In this document: in pieces, positions 1-11,397 of the stretch | How positions within the stretch are numbered: position 1 is the stretch's first letter | Layout of the letters: each line of letters begins with the position of its first letter | Assembly (NCBI GenBank): GCA_030760725.1 | Contig: JASWHV010000009.1 | Span: 90,012,780-90,076,779, forward strand | Reading direction: 5' to 3' | Length of the DNA: 64,000 nucleotides | Source: Neostapfia colusana | Lineage: Eukaryota > Streptophyta > Magnoliopsida > Poales > Poaceae | Notes under the pieces: generated by a model | What the model was told of the DNA's origin: nothing | Database searches by the model: none | The model's input: only the letters and a program-made list of their open reading frames with translations | Made by a program: the position numbers and the translations under genes

Positions 1-1416
1 CGCTGACACGTGGGCCAGCCGGCTTCGTCTTCCTCCCGCCGTTCTCTCACGCCCGCGCTGCCGACCTTGCTGGAGCAGGCTCGGGGCACGCCGGCTCACC
101 GCTGCCGGACCTCCCAGGGACAGAAACTCGCCGCCAGGGGGTTGTCGACGTCGAGGAACACGTCGGTGGTGTCAGGTCGGGCTGGGGGTGACCGGAAATA
201 GCTCGGCGACGTGCCGCTGCCTCGGTTGAGGTTCGACACCGTCGACCGTGGTTTCTAAACCCGCCAACACCTCGAACAAACGGCCCTACAGCATCAGTGT
301 AGCTCTAGGAAGCTCGACAAGGTGTCAAAAGGGTTCAGGGATGGCGGCAAGTTAGTCGGCACCGTGTGACCGATCGTGCCCGTCATGACCGCCCTCGATC
401 GAGCTCGAAATTCATCACTCCTAGATAGTTTCACGCTACGGATGCAGAAAAGAACTTGATCGCCGCTAGTCCAGCGTCTATGTGCAAGATTTGATGACCT
501 CCGAAAGATCATAGAGCGAGAATTTAAAGAAACCGTACCGGAAGCTTGGGTTACGGTCGCCGGAGCAAAAACTAGAAATTCTCTGCGGATTCTTCACGGT
601 TGGCTTCCAAACTTGGAGGAGAGCCGCACGGTGGTCGCGCGCTCCTGTTGCCTCTCTCGCTGGACTGTGAAAACGCCTGTGGAACGCTGCCCACGGGCGC
701 CTGACTCTCGGCTGAGGCTAGGTCGCCGCGGTGGCGATCGTCTTTGGGCAAAGGAGGTCGGAGCTCGGGGTTTCTGGCATTGGGGAGGTGAAGTGCGAGC
801 TCAGGTGGCTGTCTAGCAGCTCAGGGACGAAGGAGGAGATGGTTTTGCTGGTTTTCCCGATTGAGCAGAGAGCTGCGCCGAGAAACAATGCCGCTGCTCG
901 GGTTTGCCCGTGAGAAGATAAAGCCGGCCAACTCCTGCTCGGCTGAGGCGGTGCCGGTCGCGTGGGGGCGCGAGCCAGCCGCCCTGGGCGCCAGCGTGCG
1001 GAGAGGGAAGCAGCTGGTGGCGCCGGTAGCTGCTCGGTGGCACAGCCGACAGCCGCTCGGTAGAATTTCCCACCGAGACTCTGACTTTTGGTGCAAGTTT
1101 CTCCTTCTCCCCTCTATGACATGTGGGTCCCACCCGGGGTTTTAACCTCTGAAATTTACTCCTAATCACTGTTGTAAACAGTGAGCCCCATAATACCCCT
1201 GGTGATTTAAATTGTTCACCCCTGAGCCATTTGAATTGAATAGAATTCAAATTGGGTTCGGTTTGAGTGAATTTCAGCACAAGTTCAGTTTTGAATTCAA
1301 ATAAAGTTTGAATTTGTCCCACTTAGCTCATGTCAAGATCAACTCCGAATGGAGTGAAAATTGGTGTGGTGTGGTGATGAACACTTCAAATGTGTGCCAA
1401 AACTGAGGCCCTTACA
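1..1416 (-). mobile_element. LTR remnant, left part outside window
   Basis: This stretch ends in CTTACA at 1416, immediately before sequence that clearly belongs to another element (the PF04195 frame). Read on the minus strand it opens TGTAAGGGCCTCAG and passes through an AT-rich part into a GC-rich leader-like part (about 100-1050), the usual layout of a grass gypsy LTR (U3, then promoter and leader). The other end and the target duplication lie outside the window. The open frames in it show no recognisable protein. The family is unknown, and an LTR is inferred from its edge and composition only. Confidence 0.45.
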
Positions 1417-2161
1417 GATACGGCAGCTGTTGGAGCGCCGTAAACTTGTCGTTGAGGAACGGGAGCGTTCCACGGCAGCCGAGGCGGAGAGGGTCGCTGC
1501 GCAGCTGGCGGCAGGCGAGGATGACCTTCGAGCTCGGATTGAGGAGCTAGAGATTCAGAAGGCAGACCTCGACATGAGGGGGGAACAGGTCTCCCGCGAA
1601 CGCCGGGCGGTCCTGAATCGGGAGTTGGCCGCCGACTTCAAGGCTTCTGAGTTGGAGCGGCTCGCCAAGACTCTCCATCTTCGGGAAAGCTCCCTGGCGG
1701 CCAAGGAGAAGGAATTCTCCGAGAGAAACCAAGAGGCCCTGCAGGCAGCCCGCCGTGAAGTGGAGGAGCTCTCGGCCTTGCGGTCCTCCGAGGCGCGTGC
1801 GGTCTCAAGCTTCGTTGATCGAGAGGGGTCCGCCCTGATCCCTCTTGGCTTCAGTCCGGTGAGGGCAGCCGCTCCTGCGTTGAAGGTGGCGGAGGTGATC
1901 CCCGCGCTGGAGTCGATCGGCGCCAAGCTGGACAGGCTAGACTCGGTGGTCGCCAGTGAGCTTGAGGCCGAGGGGCGCGGCCTGGCCTTAGAGGTCGCCT
2001 CACATGTGCTGGCATGCTTCAAGAGCCGCGACCCTTCTTTCTCCCTGGAGCTAGTGAGAGAGAGCCCAGCCGCGGAGCGGGAGGAAGCTGCCAGGGCTGA
2101 AGTCGAGGATGTGGCCGCCCTTGTAGCCGCTAGGTTCCGGCGTGAGCCGGGAGGACCCTAG
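1417..2161 (+). pseudogene. PF04195-type 'putative gypsy type transposon' ORF, C-terminal part
   Basis: An open frame of about 248 codons from the 1416 junction to the stop at 2159-2161. The protein is a long, charged coiled coil (runs such as EELEIQKADLDMRGEQVSRE) followed by the conserved tail GFSPVRAAAPALKVAEVIPA and SHVLACFKSRDPSFSLE. That tail is characteristic of the C-terminus of grass proteins carrying the PF04195 domain. The N-terminal PF04195 domain is absent, cut off by the LTR that ends at 1416. The frame's nominal ATG at 1361 lies inside that LTR, so it is not the native start. The frame is antisense to the gag/pol of its element. Function is unknown. Confidence 0.7.
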
Positions 2162-2389
2162 GACTTGTTTCTCCCTTTTAATCGAGTCTGTAGTCCAGCT
2201 CATGGAGCCTTGCACAAATAGACTCTCTTGAATGTTTGTGTCTGTGATACCTTTTCTCTCCCTCTCGGCTTTGCCTGGCTGAGTCCTTAGCTTCGCAAGG
2301 TACTCAGAGGCCTTCACCAATCTCGGGGCTCTGCACAGACACCTTCCCCGGGTCCTAACTGTACTAGGGGCCCCCGGGGGTCCCCGGAT

Positions 2390-2625
2390 CTCGCCCTATG
2401 GGGAGGTCCGGATCTGCCGGCCACGTGGCGGGTCCGGAGCCCCTCCTGAGGAGGCGGGAGCTCTGGCCCTGCTGGACACGTGGGACTTTCGGAGCCCCCC
2501 CCCTCCCGCCGAGGGGGAGGTCCGGTTTCCGCCTGCCACATGGCGAGTCCGGAGCCCCCCTCAGGGGAGGCTGGAGCTCCGGGCCCGCTGGACACGTGAA
2601 GCCTTCGGGCCTCTCCCCTGCTCGA
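2390..2625. repeat. G-box (CACGTG) tandem repeats in gypsy-1 3' region
   Basis: Four imperfect units of about 55-60 bp alternate the phrases GCCACGTGGCGGGTCCGGAG and GGACACGTGG, separated by purine-rich GAGGTCCGG and pyrimidine-rich stretches. The same unit type forms the array inside this family's LTRs (6670-6970, 23260-23560, 29180-29480). Here it lies in the internal 3' region, where the nested relative has a different, 115-bp repeat. Confidence 0.7.
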
Positions 2626-3524
2626 GGGGCGGGACCCGGTCCTTCCAGTCCTATGCCGGAGTAGTTGGTAGCTCCTTTCCCCCCGCTTCGTGCAGTCCCC
2701 GTTGCTGTAGCCTGGAGGTCCTGCACACAGGCAGAGGAAACGTAATTCTCCTCGGGGGGTCCTCCCCTCCCGTCTCCTAGTTTTATTCGGCTTACGATCC
2801 TGATCCATTATACGGGGCTTGGGCAATTCTGTGCGCGAGGCGCCGGAGCTCCGGCTCCCTCCGAGGTCCGGGTACGGCCGTCCGCTCCCTAGTACCGGGC
2901 CGTGCGCCGCGGAAGCAGAGTGCACGTGCTTTGGGTTCATGACCAGGCAAAGCGGTTGTACTCCCCTGTACCTCTGGAGGGCAGGATGCGCAGGCTTTGG
3001 GCACAGAGCCGGCTAAGCGGGATACGCACCCTGGACCCCCCATGCACAATGCAGGCCTTTCCTAGAGGTGACCAACTGGCACCGCAACACCTGACTGGGG
3101 GAGGCCCGAGAGACTCACTTGGCCATCGGCAGGTGCCTCAAGCGCAACCGCCCTCGGTAGGATAGCGAATGCTGACTATGGATGAGTCGGGAGAGAGGGA
3201 GCTAGATGTACTATGAACATACATAGATAGTGCGATCATAAAAATTAATGCGTAATTTAAATGAGCACATGAGAGAGAGCGAAGTAGAACAAGTTTCTGT
3301 GTTAATGCCCATAGGTGGAAGTCTGGCTGTACATGGAGGCAATGACCCGCCTCGTCTACAACGGAAGCAAGACTCTGCGCGCTTAGGGTCGGAACCAGGC
3401 TAAGCTGGACGTAGTCCTGGACCGTCCCTTGAGACTTAGCTGCCCCAAGCGCTGTTCCTAAACTCTTTGGGATTTATTACAGAAGGGAATGACCCTGTTC
3501 TACTAGTGCTCGGGGGATAGGACT

Positions 3525-3725
3525 TATAGTGTTGTTCCATGCCAAGGGTTTTGGGATCGGATCCCATTCTCGGTTGAAAGGCATGTGTACCTGGGACGGC
3601 AGCTTTCTTGATTCGGAATGGACCTTCCCGGCTGGGGGAGAGTTTATAGGTCCCTCTCAGGAAAGTGCGTGGCGCGACACCAGGTTGCCTTTCTGCAGGT
3701 CCCTGACGTGTTTGGTTCTTTGGCG
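3525..3725 (-). pseudogene. Integrase C-terminal remnant (gypsy-1)
   Basis: The minus strand reads GTYKLSPSREGPFRIKKA, then VPGTHAF and a DP..LGM stretch. This matches the terminal region of Ty3/gypsy integrases, where a K-L-S-P-x-W-E-G-P-F box is followed by the poorly conserved tail ending the polyprotein. The conserved Trp of the box is Arg here. Nothing of the catalytic core is present upstream, and the next coding trace is gag, so a large internal deletion removed most of pol. Confidence 0.55.
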
Positions 3726-4135
3726 GTAGTGCTAGAGTAGCAGCCGAGACCGTGCGTTGTGGGGTGTTACCTACAGCCGAGCCTCATCGACAGATTGTCA
3801 TCTTCACGCTAGATCAGGTCCTGCGCGGCTTCTCCTGGGTGCCCCCGCGGAGTTCTCCCCTTCTGGCTAAGGCCTTCAAGTGGTAGGTGGACCCGTGCTC
3901 GTCTTGGAAGACCCAAGGCGTCTTCCCCTTCTGACAAGGCCATCAAGGGGTTGACAGACCTTGGGCGGCCCCCGGGAGGTATGACCGAGGCACGGAGGCG
4001 TGCTCTCGGGTGAGGCTGGCCCGATCTTGCACCATTGTGATTGGTGCTTGGGCTGCTGCGACTACTTGGGGCTTCTCCAAGATTGACGCCGCAGCAGTGC
4101 AGCCTCCACTGACCTGGGACGGCAGCCACAGCCGG
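3726..4135. other. Deletion-junction region between gag and integrase tail
   Basis: This sits where protease, reverse transcriptase, RNase H and the integrase core should be. It has short minus-strand open frames but no recognisable retroelement motif, and is GC-rich. I cannot assign it and treat it as a scrambled remnant of pol. Confidence 0.4.
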
Positions 4136-5829
4136 CTACCGCCCCGGCCCGTCACCATCGGAGCTGGAGTCCCCACCGTTATGCACTGTCTTTATGACAC
4201 GCTGAGGCTCCTGAAACCCCACCTGGTGGCCGGCGCTGACTGGAGCGTCGACTTTCTGCTTGCCATCCCTCTGAGGGTGGGGCGGTGCTTCAGCTCTCTG
4301 CTGCCTTCCTTTGCGGAAGCGCTCTGCGAGCCTCTGGATATCCCAGCACTCGGCAGCAGTATGGTTGCCGGCGCCATGCACGGGGCATAGCCCGCCCTGG
4401 TCACTATCTGGGGCTGGTGACTGCCGCTGCCTTTTGTCGGGGCGTGGCCCCCGAGCTCCACTAGTCATCGCTGCTGGGGCGGCGGGAGCCGCGGACGATG
4501 ACTTCATCTTGCCACTCCCCCGGTTCTTGGCCTTCTTGCCACCTCCATAGGCAGCAGCGCCGGACCCGGGCTGTCCTCCTGACTCGGAGGTCGGCAGAGA
4601 GTGCCAGTTCCGCCCTTCAGCTGCTCTGGCGCATTTGTCCGCCAGGCTGAAGAGCTCAGAGACGTCGCGAACCTCTCTGGTCGCGAGCTTCTCAAGCATT
4701 TTCAGGTCCCGGACACCCTGCCAGAACGCCACCACCACAGAAGCACTTTGAATATACGGGATGGTGTTGTGTACCTGGGAGAACCGCTGGATGAAAGAGC
4801 GCAGCGACTCCCCAGGTTGTTGCTTGATGGCGTGGAGGTCAAGCTCCATGCCGGGACGGGTGTAGGAGCTGCCGAAGTTGGCGATGAACTTCTGGCAGAG
4901 CTCTCCCCAGGAAGTTATGGAACCCTGAGGGAGATTCATGAGCCAAGACCGGGCTGGGCCGGTCAAGGCGACGGGGAAGTAGTTGGCCATGACAGCCTCA
5001 TCCCCTCCTGCTGCAAGTACGGCGGTGGAGTAGATCTGGAGGAACTCTGCCGGGTTACACTGCCGTCGTACTTTTCGGGCAGGTGCGGCCGAAACTTGCG
5101 CGGCCAACTCGCGAAGCGAAGGTGGGGCGCAAGGGCCGCACATCCTGCTCCTGTTGCCGCAGGTATTGGTGCCACGAACGCTTGGTTCGCACCTGGCACT
5201 GTGTACCCCGGCATGAGCAAGGCTGCACCATAGACCGGGGGCGCCGCTTGCAGTGCATATGGTTGTGGCATATGCTGCGCGGCGTATGCCTGGGGCAGGG
5301 CTCGCGTGGCGAAGATCTGACCTCCAGGCTGGGTTGAGGCCGACGTCATGCTGTCGCCAGCCTCTTGGTTGCGACGCATTTCTCGACGTCGCTCGAAGTA
5401 CACCCGGGCATTCTGGCCCAAGTGGCACCGTTCCAGCTCCTTTCTCAGGTCCGTCGACGGGATCCTGGTGAAGCTGGAATCCGCCGTCTGCCCGTCAACC
5501 GTTGGCGTGCGCGTCAGCGACACAGCCGGTTGGCCGGGGCATCGCCCTCACCGAAACCGAGGGTTCGCGGCGGCGACAACGAGGCTGTCGACCTCGCGGA
5601 CCCACTGCTGGGTCGCTGAATGGGGCGCATCCCCAGCTGGTGGGTTGCGCAGTAGTGCTCTTGCTGCAGCTAGCGCAACCCCATGGTGTACGCTCAGCGC
5701 TGCAGAAGATCTCACGCTGCTCGGAGCCTGCATTGCCGGAGTCGGCGTTGCCGGAGTCGGCTGCTGGCTACCAGCTTGTGCCGACACACTCCGTCCTGAG
5801 TGCGTCGACATGTACTCCCCGCTGGACAC
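4136..5829 (-). pseudogene. gag polyprotein, frameshifted (gypsy-1)
   Basis: Three overlapping minus-strand frames make up one gag. An N-terminal Ala/Pro-rich part (5548-5829) contains NPPAGDAP and QQWVREVD. A middle part (about 5000-5523) contains ERCHLGQNAR and LPEKYDGSV. The capsid-type core (4136 to about 5060) contains NYFPVALTGPARSWLMNLP and SWGELCQKFIANFGSSY, the Retrotrans_gag signature. A Cys/His motif, CPVHGAGNHTAAEC, follows near the C-terminus with a Lys/Arg/Ser-rich tail. The frame changes near 5530 and 5060, so no intact protein is made. The stop at 4136 falls just before the region where pol has been lost. Confidence 0.85.
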
Positions 5830-5917
5830 GGTTCACCGTGAACGCGGAGGAGTAGAGTTTGCCGCTGAAGGAAGCTTGGTCATCTTCGTCGGCAGAAACT
5901 CGTCGCGCAAGGGAAAG

Positions 5918-5937
5918 CCCCCTACCTGGCGCGCCAA
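5918..5937 (-). other. Primer binding site of gypsy-1
   Basis: On the minus strand the LTR end is followed by TTTGGCGCGCCAGGTAGGGG. The same sequence occupies the same place in the element at 22529-29560 (28429-28448). A TGGCGCGCC start directly after the LTR fits a tRNA 3'-CCA-primed PBS. I do not assign the tRNA. Confidence 0.7.
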
Positions 5938-5938
5938 A

Positions 5939-7051
5939 TGTCGAAGTGTTCGGTCGACACTTCCCCCGGGCCTGCACTGGGCAGCCCGCGGAGGTTCTTT
6001 TTTCGGTGGGGCTAGTCACTTGCGGAGAGCTTGAGCGTATGGACGAGTTAGGAAGAGCTTGACACATCGAGTTTTACGTGGTTCAGGCCGCCGGAGCATA
6101 AAACCCTACGTCCACGGCGAGCTATGGAGCTCGCTGTATTGCTTGTTGCTCAGAACCGGAGTCCTGAGCTAGGGGATGACTGAAGTCTAGCGTATGAGTT
6201 GCGAGAGTGCGAACCCAGGGTGCCAATGGCTAGAGTGCGAACCCTTGCTAACGTCGCCTACCCGAGCCTTTATAGTCCAAGACTCGGGTGGCTTACAAGG
6301 GGGGCCCGGGACCCGACAGGTGGTCCCGGGGAGATTGACTGTTATCTACCGTATCTGCAGTTATGCTAGTAGTTGTCTCTGGCGAAGGCTTCTGAGTCTT
6401 CGTCTTGCAGCCCTGCCCATGCCGCATGCTAGTCGTAGTGGTTGATGACGGCGGGGGCGGCATGGGATGTCTTGTCGCTGCGTTTATTGTCTGGCAGGCT
6501 CTGACAATGCGCGCCAAGTCTGTGATGCGACTGGGCGCAACGGCACCTGACAGAGGCGTGCTCCGCGTCTCCGCATCTTGGGAAGACGCGGGCCTTGAAT
6601 ACCTTGTACGGGCAAGGTATGGGGCGTCTTTACGCCCGCTGCCTACCGCTCGGGGGCGGGCAGCGCCGTTCTGCTGGCCACGTGCGGGCCCGGAGCCCTC
6701 CTCAGAGGAGAGGGGGGGTCCGGCCCCGCAGGACACGTGGAGCCTTCGGACCTCTCCCCGCAGAGGGGGAGGTCCGGCTTCTGTTGGCCACGTGGCAAGC
6801 CCGGAGCTTCTCTCTGAGGAGAGGGAGGTCCGGGCCCGCTGGACACGCGGCACCTTCGGACCTCTCTCCCGCGGAGGGGAAGGTCCGGCTTCTGCAGGCC
6901 ACGTGGTGAGCCCGGAGCTCTCCTCTGAGGAGATGGGGGGTCCGGCCCCGCCGGACGCGTGGCGCCTTCGGAGCTCTCCCTACGGAGAAGGGCGAGATCC
7001 TTAGGCATTTTCCCCTGTGCGCGGGGGTACCCCATATCGCGGGTACCGACA
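5939..7051 (-). repeat. LTR of gypsy-1 (element 5' LTR)
   Basis: Bounded by TGTCGAAGTG and GGTACCGACA, 1113 bp, the same size and nearly the same sequence as the LTRs at 22529-23641 and 28449-29560. The minus strand has a TATA box (TATAAAGG, 6267-6274) and, upstream of it, an array of CACGTG repeats spaced about 55 bp (6670-6970). The 5 bp to the right (AGTCC, 7052-7056) should be half of the target duplication; its partner lies outside the window or is deleted. Confidence 0.9.
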
Positions 7052-9271
7052 AGTCCCAATACCAATCCCAATGACCATACCATAACCATACCAAATAACC
7101 ATCCCAAGTTTTCCCTTCTAATCATGGAAGTTGGCCAGGTGCTTGTGACCGGAAGCACGGCTATCATGATAGTTTTACACTCTGCAGAGGTGGCACCACT
7201 ATATCCGCAAGTTTGTGATTTCGTCACCTGTCGGCGACTGTAGAACCTCCATTATACCAGTACACAACCGTCAGTGTATGGCCAAGAGATCACAAAATAG
7301 CCTTTACAAAGGGGCTACTTGATGTATGGGCTCACTGAGGTTTCACCGGCAGGCTCGAATCACCATTCTCCCACCCACGGGCCCCCTCTTGTGCCATGCA
7401 GTTCCCAGGGCAGTCCTCCTCGACTCCCATTCCCCGCGGCATCCACGGTCCATAACAAGCTAGCAACACAAATTAATCAGCTAAGCCGCACCCATACTTG
7501 GCCTTGTGGTGGCACTATTTTCCTGGCATATTCTCGCATGAACCGGTCCTTAGATCTATGGCAAGTACCACCATCTCATCCAGCAACATCCATGAACCAT
7601 TCTTGCCTAGATCTCCCCGATTCCATGCTCATTAACGGCATCAAGTTCTCATCATCATTATTCATATGAGTGCAGTAGCTAAACACGTTTAAATTTAGCT
7701 TCCCGTATCCCGTAGACTAAGTGAAGCAAAAAGTAAAAATGACCATACCCGACTCATCAACATTCCCGGCGACAAGGATGGTTAACAAAACTAGTAAACT
7801 CCTATAAAATGGTGTCCCATCAAGTTAACTCAAGCATACGAGTTTTCTCAAACAAAACAGTTTCAAAACATGGGATCAATATGGTCAAGGGGCACTTGCC
7901 TTGGTCCCGTGGTTCTTGTTGTTCGAATGTCTCGAAGTATTGGTGCTGTAGATCCTCGTAGATGGCCTCTTGAGCTTGTTCTTCTACTCACGACCACACA
8001 CATACAAAATTTACAGCAATCAAACATCATGCACAAACTTTACTCAAGATGTGATGGGGTAGATTAATGCAAATCCTATGGTGCTGTTTTATTAAACCAG
8101 TTTGTACGTGTTCTTGCATGTTTTAACGGGCTTTCATGGGGTTTTATGATGAACAATGGTGTAGGTATCAAGTGTGGACGTGGTGATGATCTTGACTCAA
8201 TATCTAGATCAATTCCACCATCAAAAACCGATCAAAACACGGTCTGTCCACACGTAAAAGTTTCTGCTCGAAGGGGGCGAAGAAAACGGATGCGTATAAA
8301 CAGCCGCGACATCGTAAGATGGGTAATGGGGACCTACCTCACTTCCTTTTGGTGGCAGGGCCTTCCTCCTAGCAATGGCAGCAGTGGGGAATTTTTCTAT
8401 GGAAAATTTTGGTAGGACAGATCGTCGGGCTTCTTCTCCGGCGACGGTGGGGCTCGACGGGGCTCGACGGCGGCCAAATTCCGGCAAGGGGGGAAACTTG
8501 GCGACTTGGCAGCAAGGAAGGGGGATTGGCAGCAGGGGGAGGACGTCCAAAATAGAGAGGGGTCGGCCAAGAGGGTGGGGGTTATATTTATAAGGGGAAA
8601 AAGAGGAGTCCTACTCCAATTGGAGCTCAAATAAGAGTCCAACTCAATTTTGGATCTTAACAAACTTATCTTTTCAGTTAGGTGCGGCATCCTTGGGGAT
8701 TTTATCCCCCCAGATATGGGGAAAATTCCCCTTTTGTGGAATTGGGGAATTCAAAATTTTGGGGGAAATTTGGGAATGGCTTATTTCAGCTATCTTTTCC
8801 CATTCCTCACCATTTCTATGTCACTTGCTCCATTTCTACATTCCCCTCTCCATTTCTATGTCTAATTCTCCATTTCTACATTCCCCTCTCCATTTCTATG
8901 TTCCATTCTCCATTTCTACGTTCCCCTCTCCATTTCTATGTCCCATTCTCCATTTCTACATTGCCCTTCTCCATTTCTATGCCCCATTTTCCATTTCTAT
9001 ATTCCCTTCTCCATTTCTGTGATTTTTCCTCCATTTCTATGGTTCCTTCCTCCATTTCTATGGTTCTTTCTCCATTTCTATGGTTCCTTCCTCCATTTCT
9101 ATGGTTCTTTCTCCATTCCTATGTTTCTTTTCTCCACTTCTTTGGTTCTTCCTTCATTTGTATAGTTCTTTCTCCATTCCTATAGTTCTTTCTCCATTTC
9201 TACATCTTTTATAATGTTTCTCTACATGAAAAATGTATGCAATGCATGGAAATGAATTTGAGAGTGTTACA
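7052..9271 (-). mobile_element. Gypsy-type LTR, interrupted by gypsy-1
   Basis: Read on the minus strand it starts TGTAACACTCTCAAATTC at 9271, runs through a minisatellite, reaches a TATA box (TATAAATATAAC, 8582-8593) followed by a GC-rich leader, and then a long downstream part. That downstream part (7100-8060) aligns by eye with 56600-57600 and 58200-59200. Shared phrases include GAGCACGGCT, TGCAGAG, ACTGAGGTTTCACC and CATGAACCGGTCCTTAG, in the same order. Its 3' end is cut by the insertion at 7051. No protein-coding frame is supported. Confidence 0.65.
8805..9215. repeat. CCATTTCTATG minisatellite in LTR U3
   Basis: About 17-18 imperfect copies of a 20-25 bp unit built on CTCCATTTCTA(T/C) plus a variable TTCC-rich spacer. 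It is pyrimidine-rich on the plus strand. The long Phe/Ser/Pro/His open frames here follow from the repeat having few stop codons and are not genes. Confidence 0.9.
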
Positions 9272-9640
9272 TCAGTGCTGGAAGTAGTAAGCCCCCAGGT
9301 GGCTTGCACTTCTCCCCGAGGCCCTCAAGGAGAAGAACACCCTGAAGAGCTGCACCGGAGGCCGGACGCACATGAACATCTCGCAGAAATTGACGAAGAC
9401 GGCGACTAGTGTGAAGGTGTGCGGCGTGAGGTGCTGGAGCTGGAGCCCATACACCTCCAGCAGGGTGAGGAGGAAGGACGATGCCGGGAGCGCGAACCCG
9501 GACCGTACAAGGTGGAGAGAACCACCTCGCCGGACTGCATGTAGTCAGCGGGATCCTCCCACGACAGATCTTTCCGTTGAATGTGGCTGACTGCTACCCG
9601 AGCAGGCGCCTCACGAGCCCGATGTCGCCATCGGTGCCGT
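9272..9640 (-). pseudogene. PF04195 'putative gypsy type transposon' domain fragment
   Basis: The minus-strand frame ending at 9272 reads LLTLLEVYGLQLQHLTPHTF, then FVNFCEMFMCV and LFRVFFSL. This is the conserved helical core of the PF04195 domain (phrases like FYGLQLHHLTPNS and CEMFLG in intact grass proteins). The upstream half is out of frame. Intact PF04195 proteins are several hundred residues, so this is a small piece. It is antisense to the plus-oriented gypsy LTR at 19987 once copia-1 is removed, the same relation as in gypsy-1. Confidence 0.65.
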
Positions 9641-9773
9641 TAAGAACGGAGGCCAGAATCCATGGTGGCGAGAGAAAGTTGAGAACGAAGGGGAGCGGAG
9701 GCTTCGAGCACAAAGGAGGAAGGCAAAGATTGTAAAAGGCATAAAGGAACCGCTCTTCTCTGGAAGGCTTCCT
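9641..9773. other. Remnant sequence left of copia-1
   Basis: Non-coding stretch between the PF04195 fragment and the copia-1 target duplication. It is presumably part of the same gypsy 3' region; nothing more can be said from sequence alone. Confidence 0.4.
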
Positions 9774-9778
9774 TTTCT
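9774..9778. repeat. Target-site duplication of copia-1 (left)
   Basis: TTTCT, matched exactly by 19499-19503. Confidence 0.95.
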
Positions 9779-11382
9779 TGTAGGATCGAAGAGCACGTGA
9801 AAAGCTACCAGAGGGGGGTGAATGGTAGATTAAAACTTTTCGCAACGGAAACAACAAAAACCCCTCAGCAAAAAATCAATTGGTTAAAGAAACCGTGTGT
9901 GCAAGTGTTTTCAAACGTGTTCAACCGTGACAAATCAAGTAGAGAGGTAGAGAATCAAGTCACGGATCTAATGCAACAAGAATCACTTGAAAACACGAAG
10001 TAAAACTTGAGATACGATCAAAACATTAAACGAAGATCAATCTGTTATACCCGGTATAAAACAGATCTGCAACGCTGCAAAGAAACTCGTGTATCTCAAA
10101 AACTACAGATCCGAAGCTCGTGAAAATTTCACAGATGATAGATAATTGAGTTTTGAAGACAACCCAAAAAGAATCACGTCAATCGGATCTGTAAAACTCG
10201 AGTTATGAACGAAACACCGAGGCAATGTCGGTCTGTCCAGAAACTCGGCGAGAAAGACTTGACGAAAAACAAGTCGGACGAACAAGGCACAAAAGCTCCT
10301 CGAAACTATGAACTTTATTCAATAGAAACACAAGAGGAACAGCCCAAAGTTCTCTACCCACGAGAGCTCTGGCCTCCCTTGCTTTTATAGCCAGCCCTCA
10401 GGCTAATCAATCCAATCTAGGACTCCTACTCCTAATTGGACTCGTATCCTAACTTACCATAACTGCTCAGTACTCTCCTATTCGCAGATAGAAGCAATCA
10501 TGAGACTTCCAAACACCTTAGGAACGTCCTAAACATTCCTAAAACAACTCAACTTCGTGCCTAGCATGAAATCCTATCATAACCAACTCAAATCTTCCAT
10601 ATTTGAGCCATATCCGACTCAGCCTCAGCCTGAGTACGCAATCCAGCCGGTTGGACCTTTCCGACCAATTCTTTATGTCCACTTCTCTTCATCACGCCTT
10701 GGAACAATGTTGCCACGTCCATGCACTCCTTGCACACATGCAAACACCTTCCAACGACGTACACGCAACCTTCATATGCACTGCCCTTGATCCAAACATG
10801 CTGCGTGACCTCCCGATCAACTCAACCACAGCTCCTCCCGAACTTAGTTGTTGGAACCTCATCTCCTCCCTGAGACTAGTCCAAGGATCCCGTCACCAGC
10901 CATGTCTTGAACTCAAGCAACACCTGCACATGAATAAACAACCAATTCTTCCGAGCACAAGTCCTCGACTTAACTAACGTTAGTTCGAAAACCACAACAC
11001 CTTACATGAGCACGTCACATAAGCATGTTGCAAACCATATCAAATGATAACAGCCATAACCACCAAAACACACCAAAAACTTAGCAAATTAATACTAAGC
11101 AAACCTTCCCATAAAGCAAGTTTGAAACATTGCGAGTTAAAAGCAAAAACAAGACGCTGCAGTTCTACGAGTTGAACTTCACGGGAGCTCCCTAAAAACA
11201 AGCTCCGGACCTTGCAGGAGCTCTTTGGACCTTGCGTCGGACCTTGCCAACACTTGGCAGACCTAACAAAGAACTTGTCGGACCTTGCCACAGGAGAATG
11301 TTTTGGCAATATTCAAAACTTTGAATGTTAATGCTAACTTTTATCCTAATTGCTACTGTATTCAGCACACATAGGTCTCACA
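9779..11382 (-). repeat. copia-1 3' LTR
   Basis: Begins TGTAGGATCG and ends GTCTCACA on the plus strand. The minus strand carries an intact TATA box (TATAAAAG, 10382-10389). It is downstream of pol and beside the polypurine tract, so it is the 3' LTR in element sense. Confidence 0.95.
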
Positions 11383-11397
11383 ATCTCCCCCTTGATG
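11383..11397 (-). other. copia-1 polypurine tract
   Basis: The minus strand reads AAGGGGGAGATTG directly against the LTR start (TGTGAGACC). This is the canonical position and composition for plus-strand priming. Confidence 0.9.

Larger units (their letters stand above)
1417..7051 (-). mobile_element. Ty3/gypsy Tat-like element, truncated (gypsy-1)
   Basis: This is a minus-oriented element with an LTR at its right end (5939-7051), a PBS beside it, gag remnants (4136-5829), an integrase C-terminal remnant (about 3525-3725) and a long 3' region holding an antisense frame (1417-2161). Its left LTR is missing because a different LTR abuts at 1416. Protease, reverse transcriptase, RNase H and the integrase core are absent between gag and the integrase tail, so it is a deletion derivative. 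Blocks of its 3' region (about 2690-2960) align by eye with 24690-24900 of the nested element at 22529-29560, and the two elements' LTRs are the same family and about the same length. An antisense ORF and a variable, repeat-rich 3' region are known traits of Tat/Grande-lineage elements. Confidence 0.8.

Noticed and set aside
813..1322. 169-codon minus-strand open frame in the left LTR
   Set aside because: No recognisable motif; lies in LTR leader-like GC-rich sequence and overlaps other equally open frames.
2314..3165. Several Gly/Pro/Arg-rich open frames on both strands
   Set aside because: Shadow frames through the G-box repeats and the gypsy-1 3' region; all phases are open because the sequence is GC-rich and repetitive.
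6293..7227. Gly/Pro/Arg-rich open frames over the LTR G-box array (also 23076-23781 and 28996-29768)
   Set aside because: Repeat-derived; identical short phrases recur in each LTR copy and no family is recognised. Only the N-terminal part of the frame starting at 29919 is a real element ORF.
8682..9185. Long Phe/Ser/Pro/His-rich open frames
   Set aside because: They are translations of the CCATTTCTATG minisatellite, which lacks stops in several frames; no domain and no start context.
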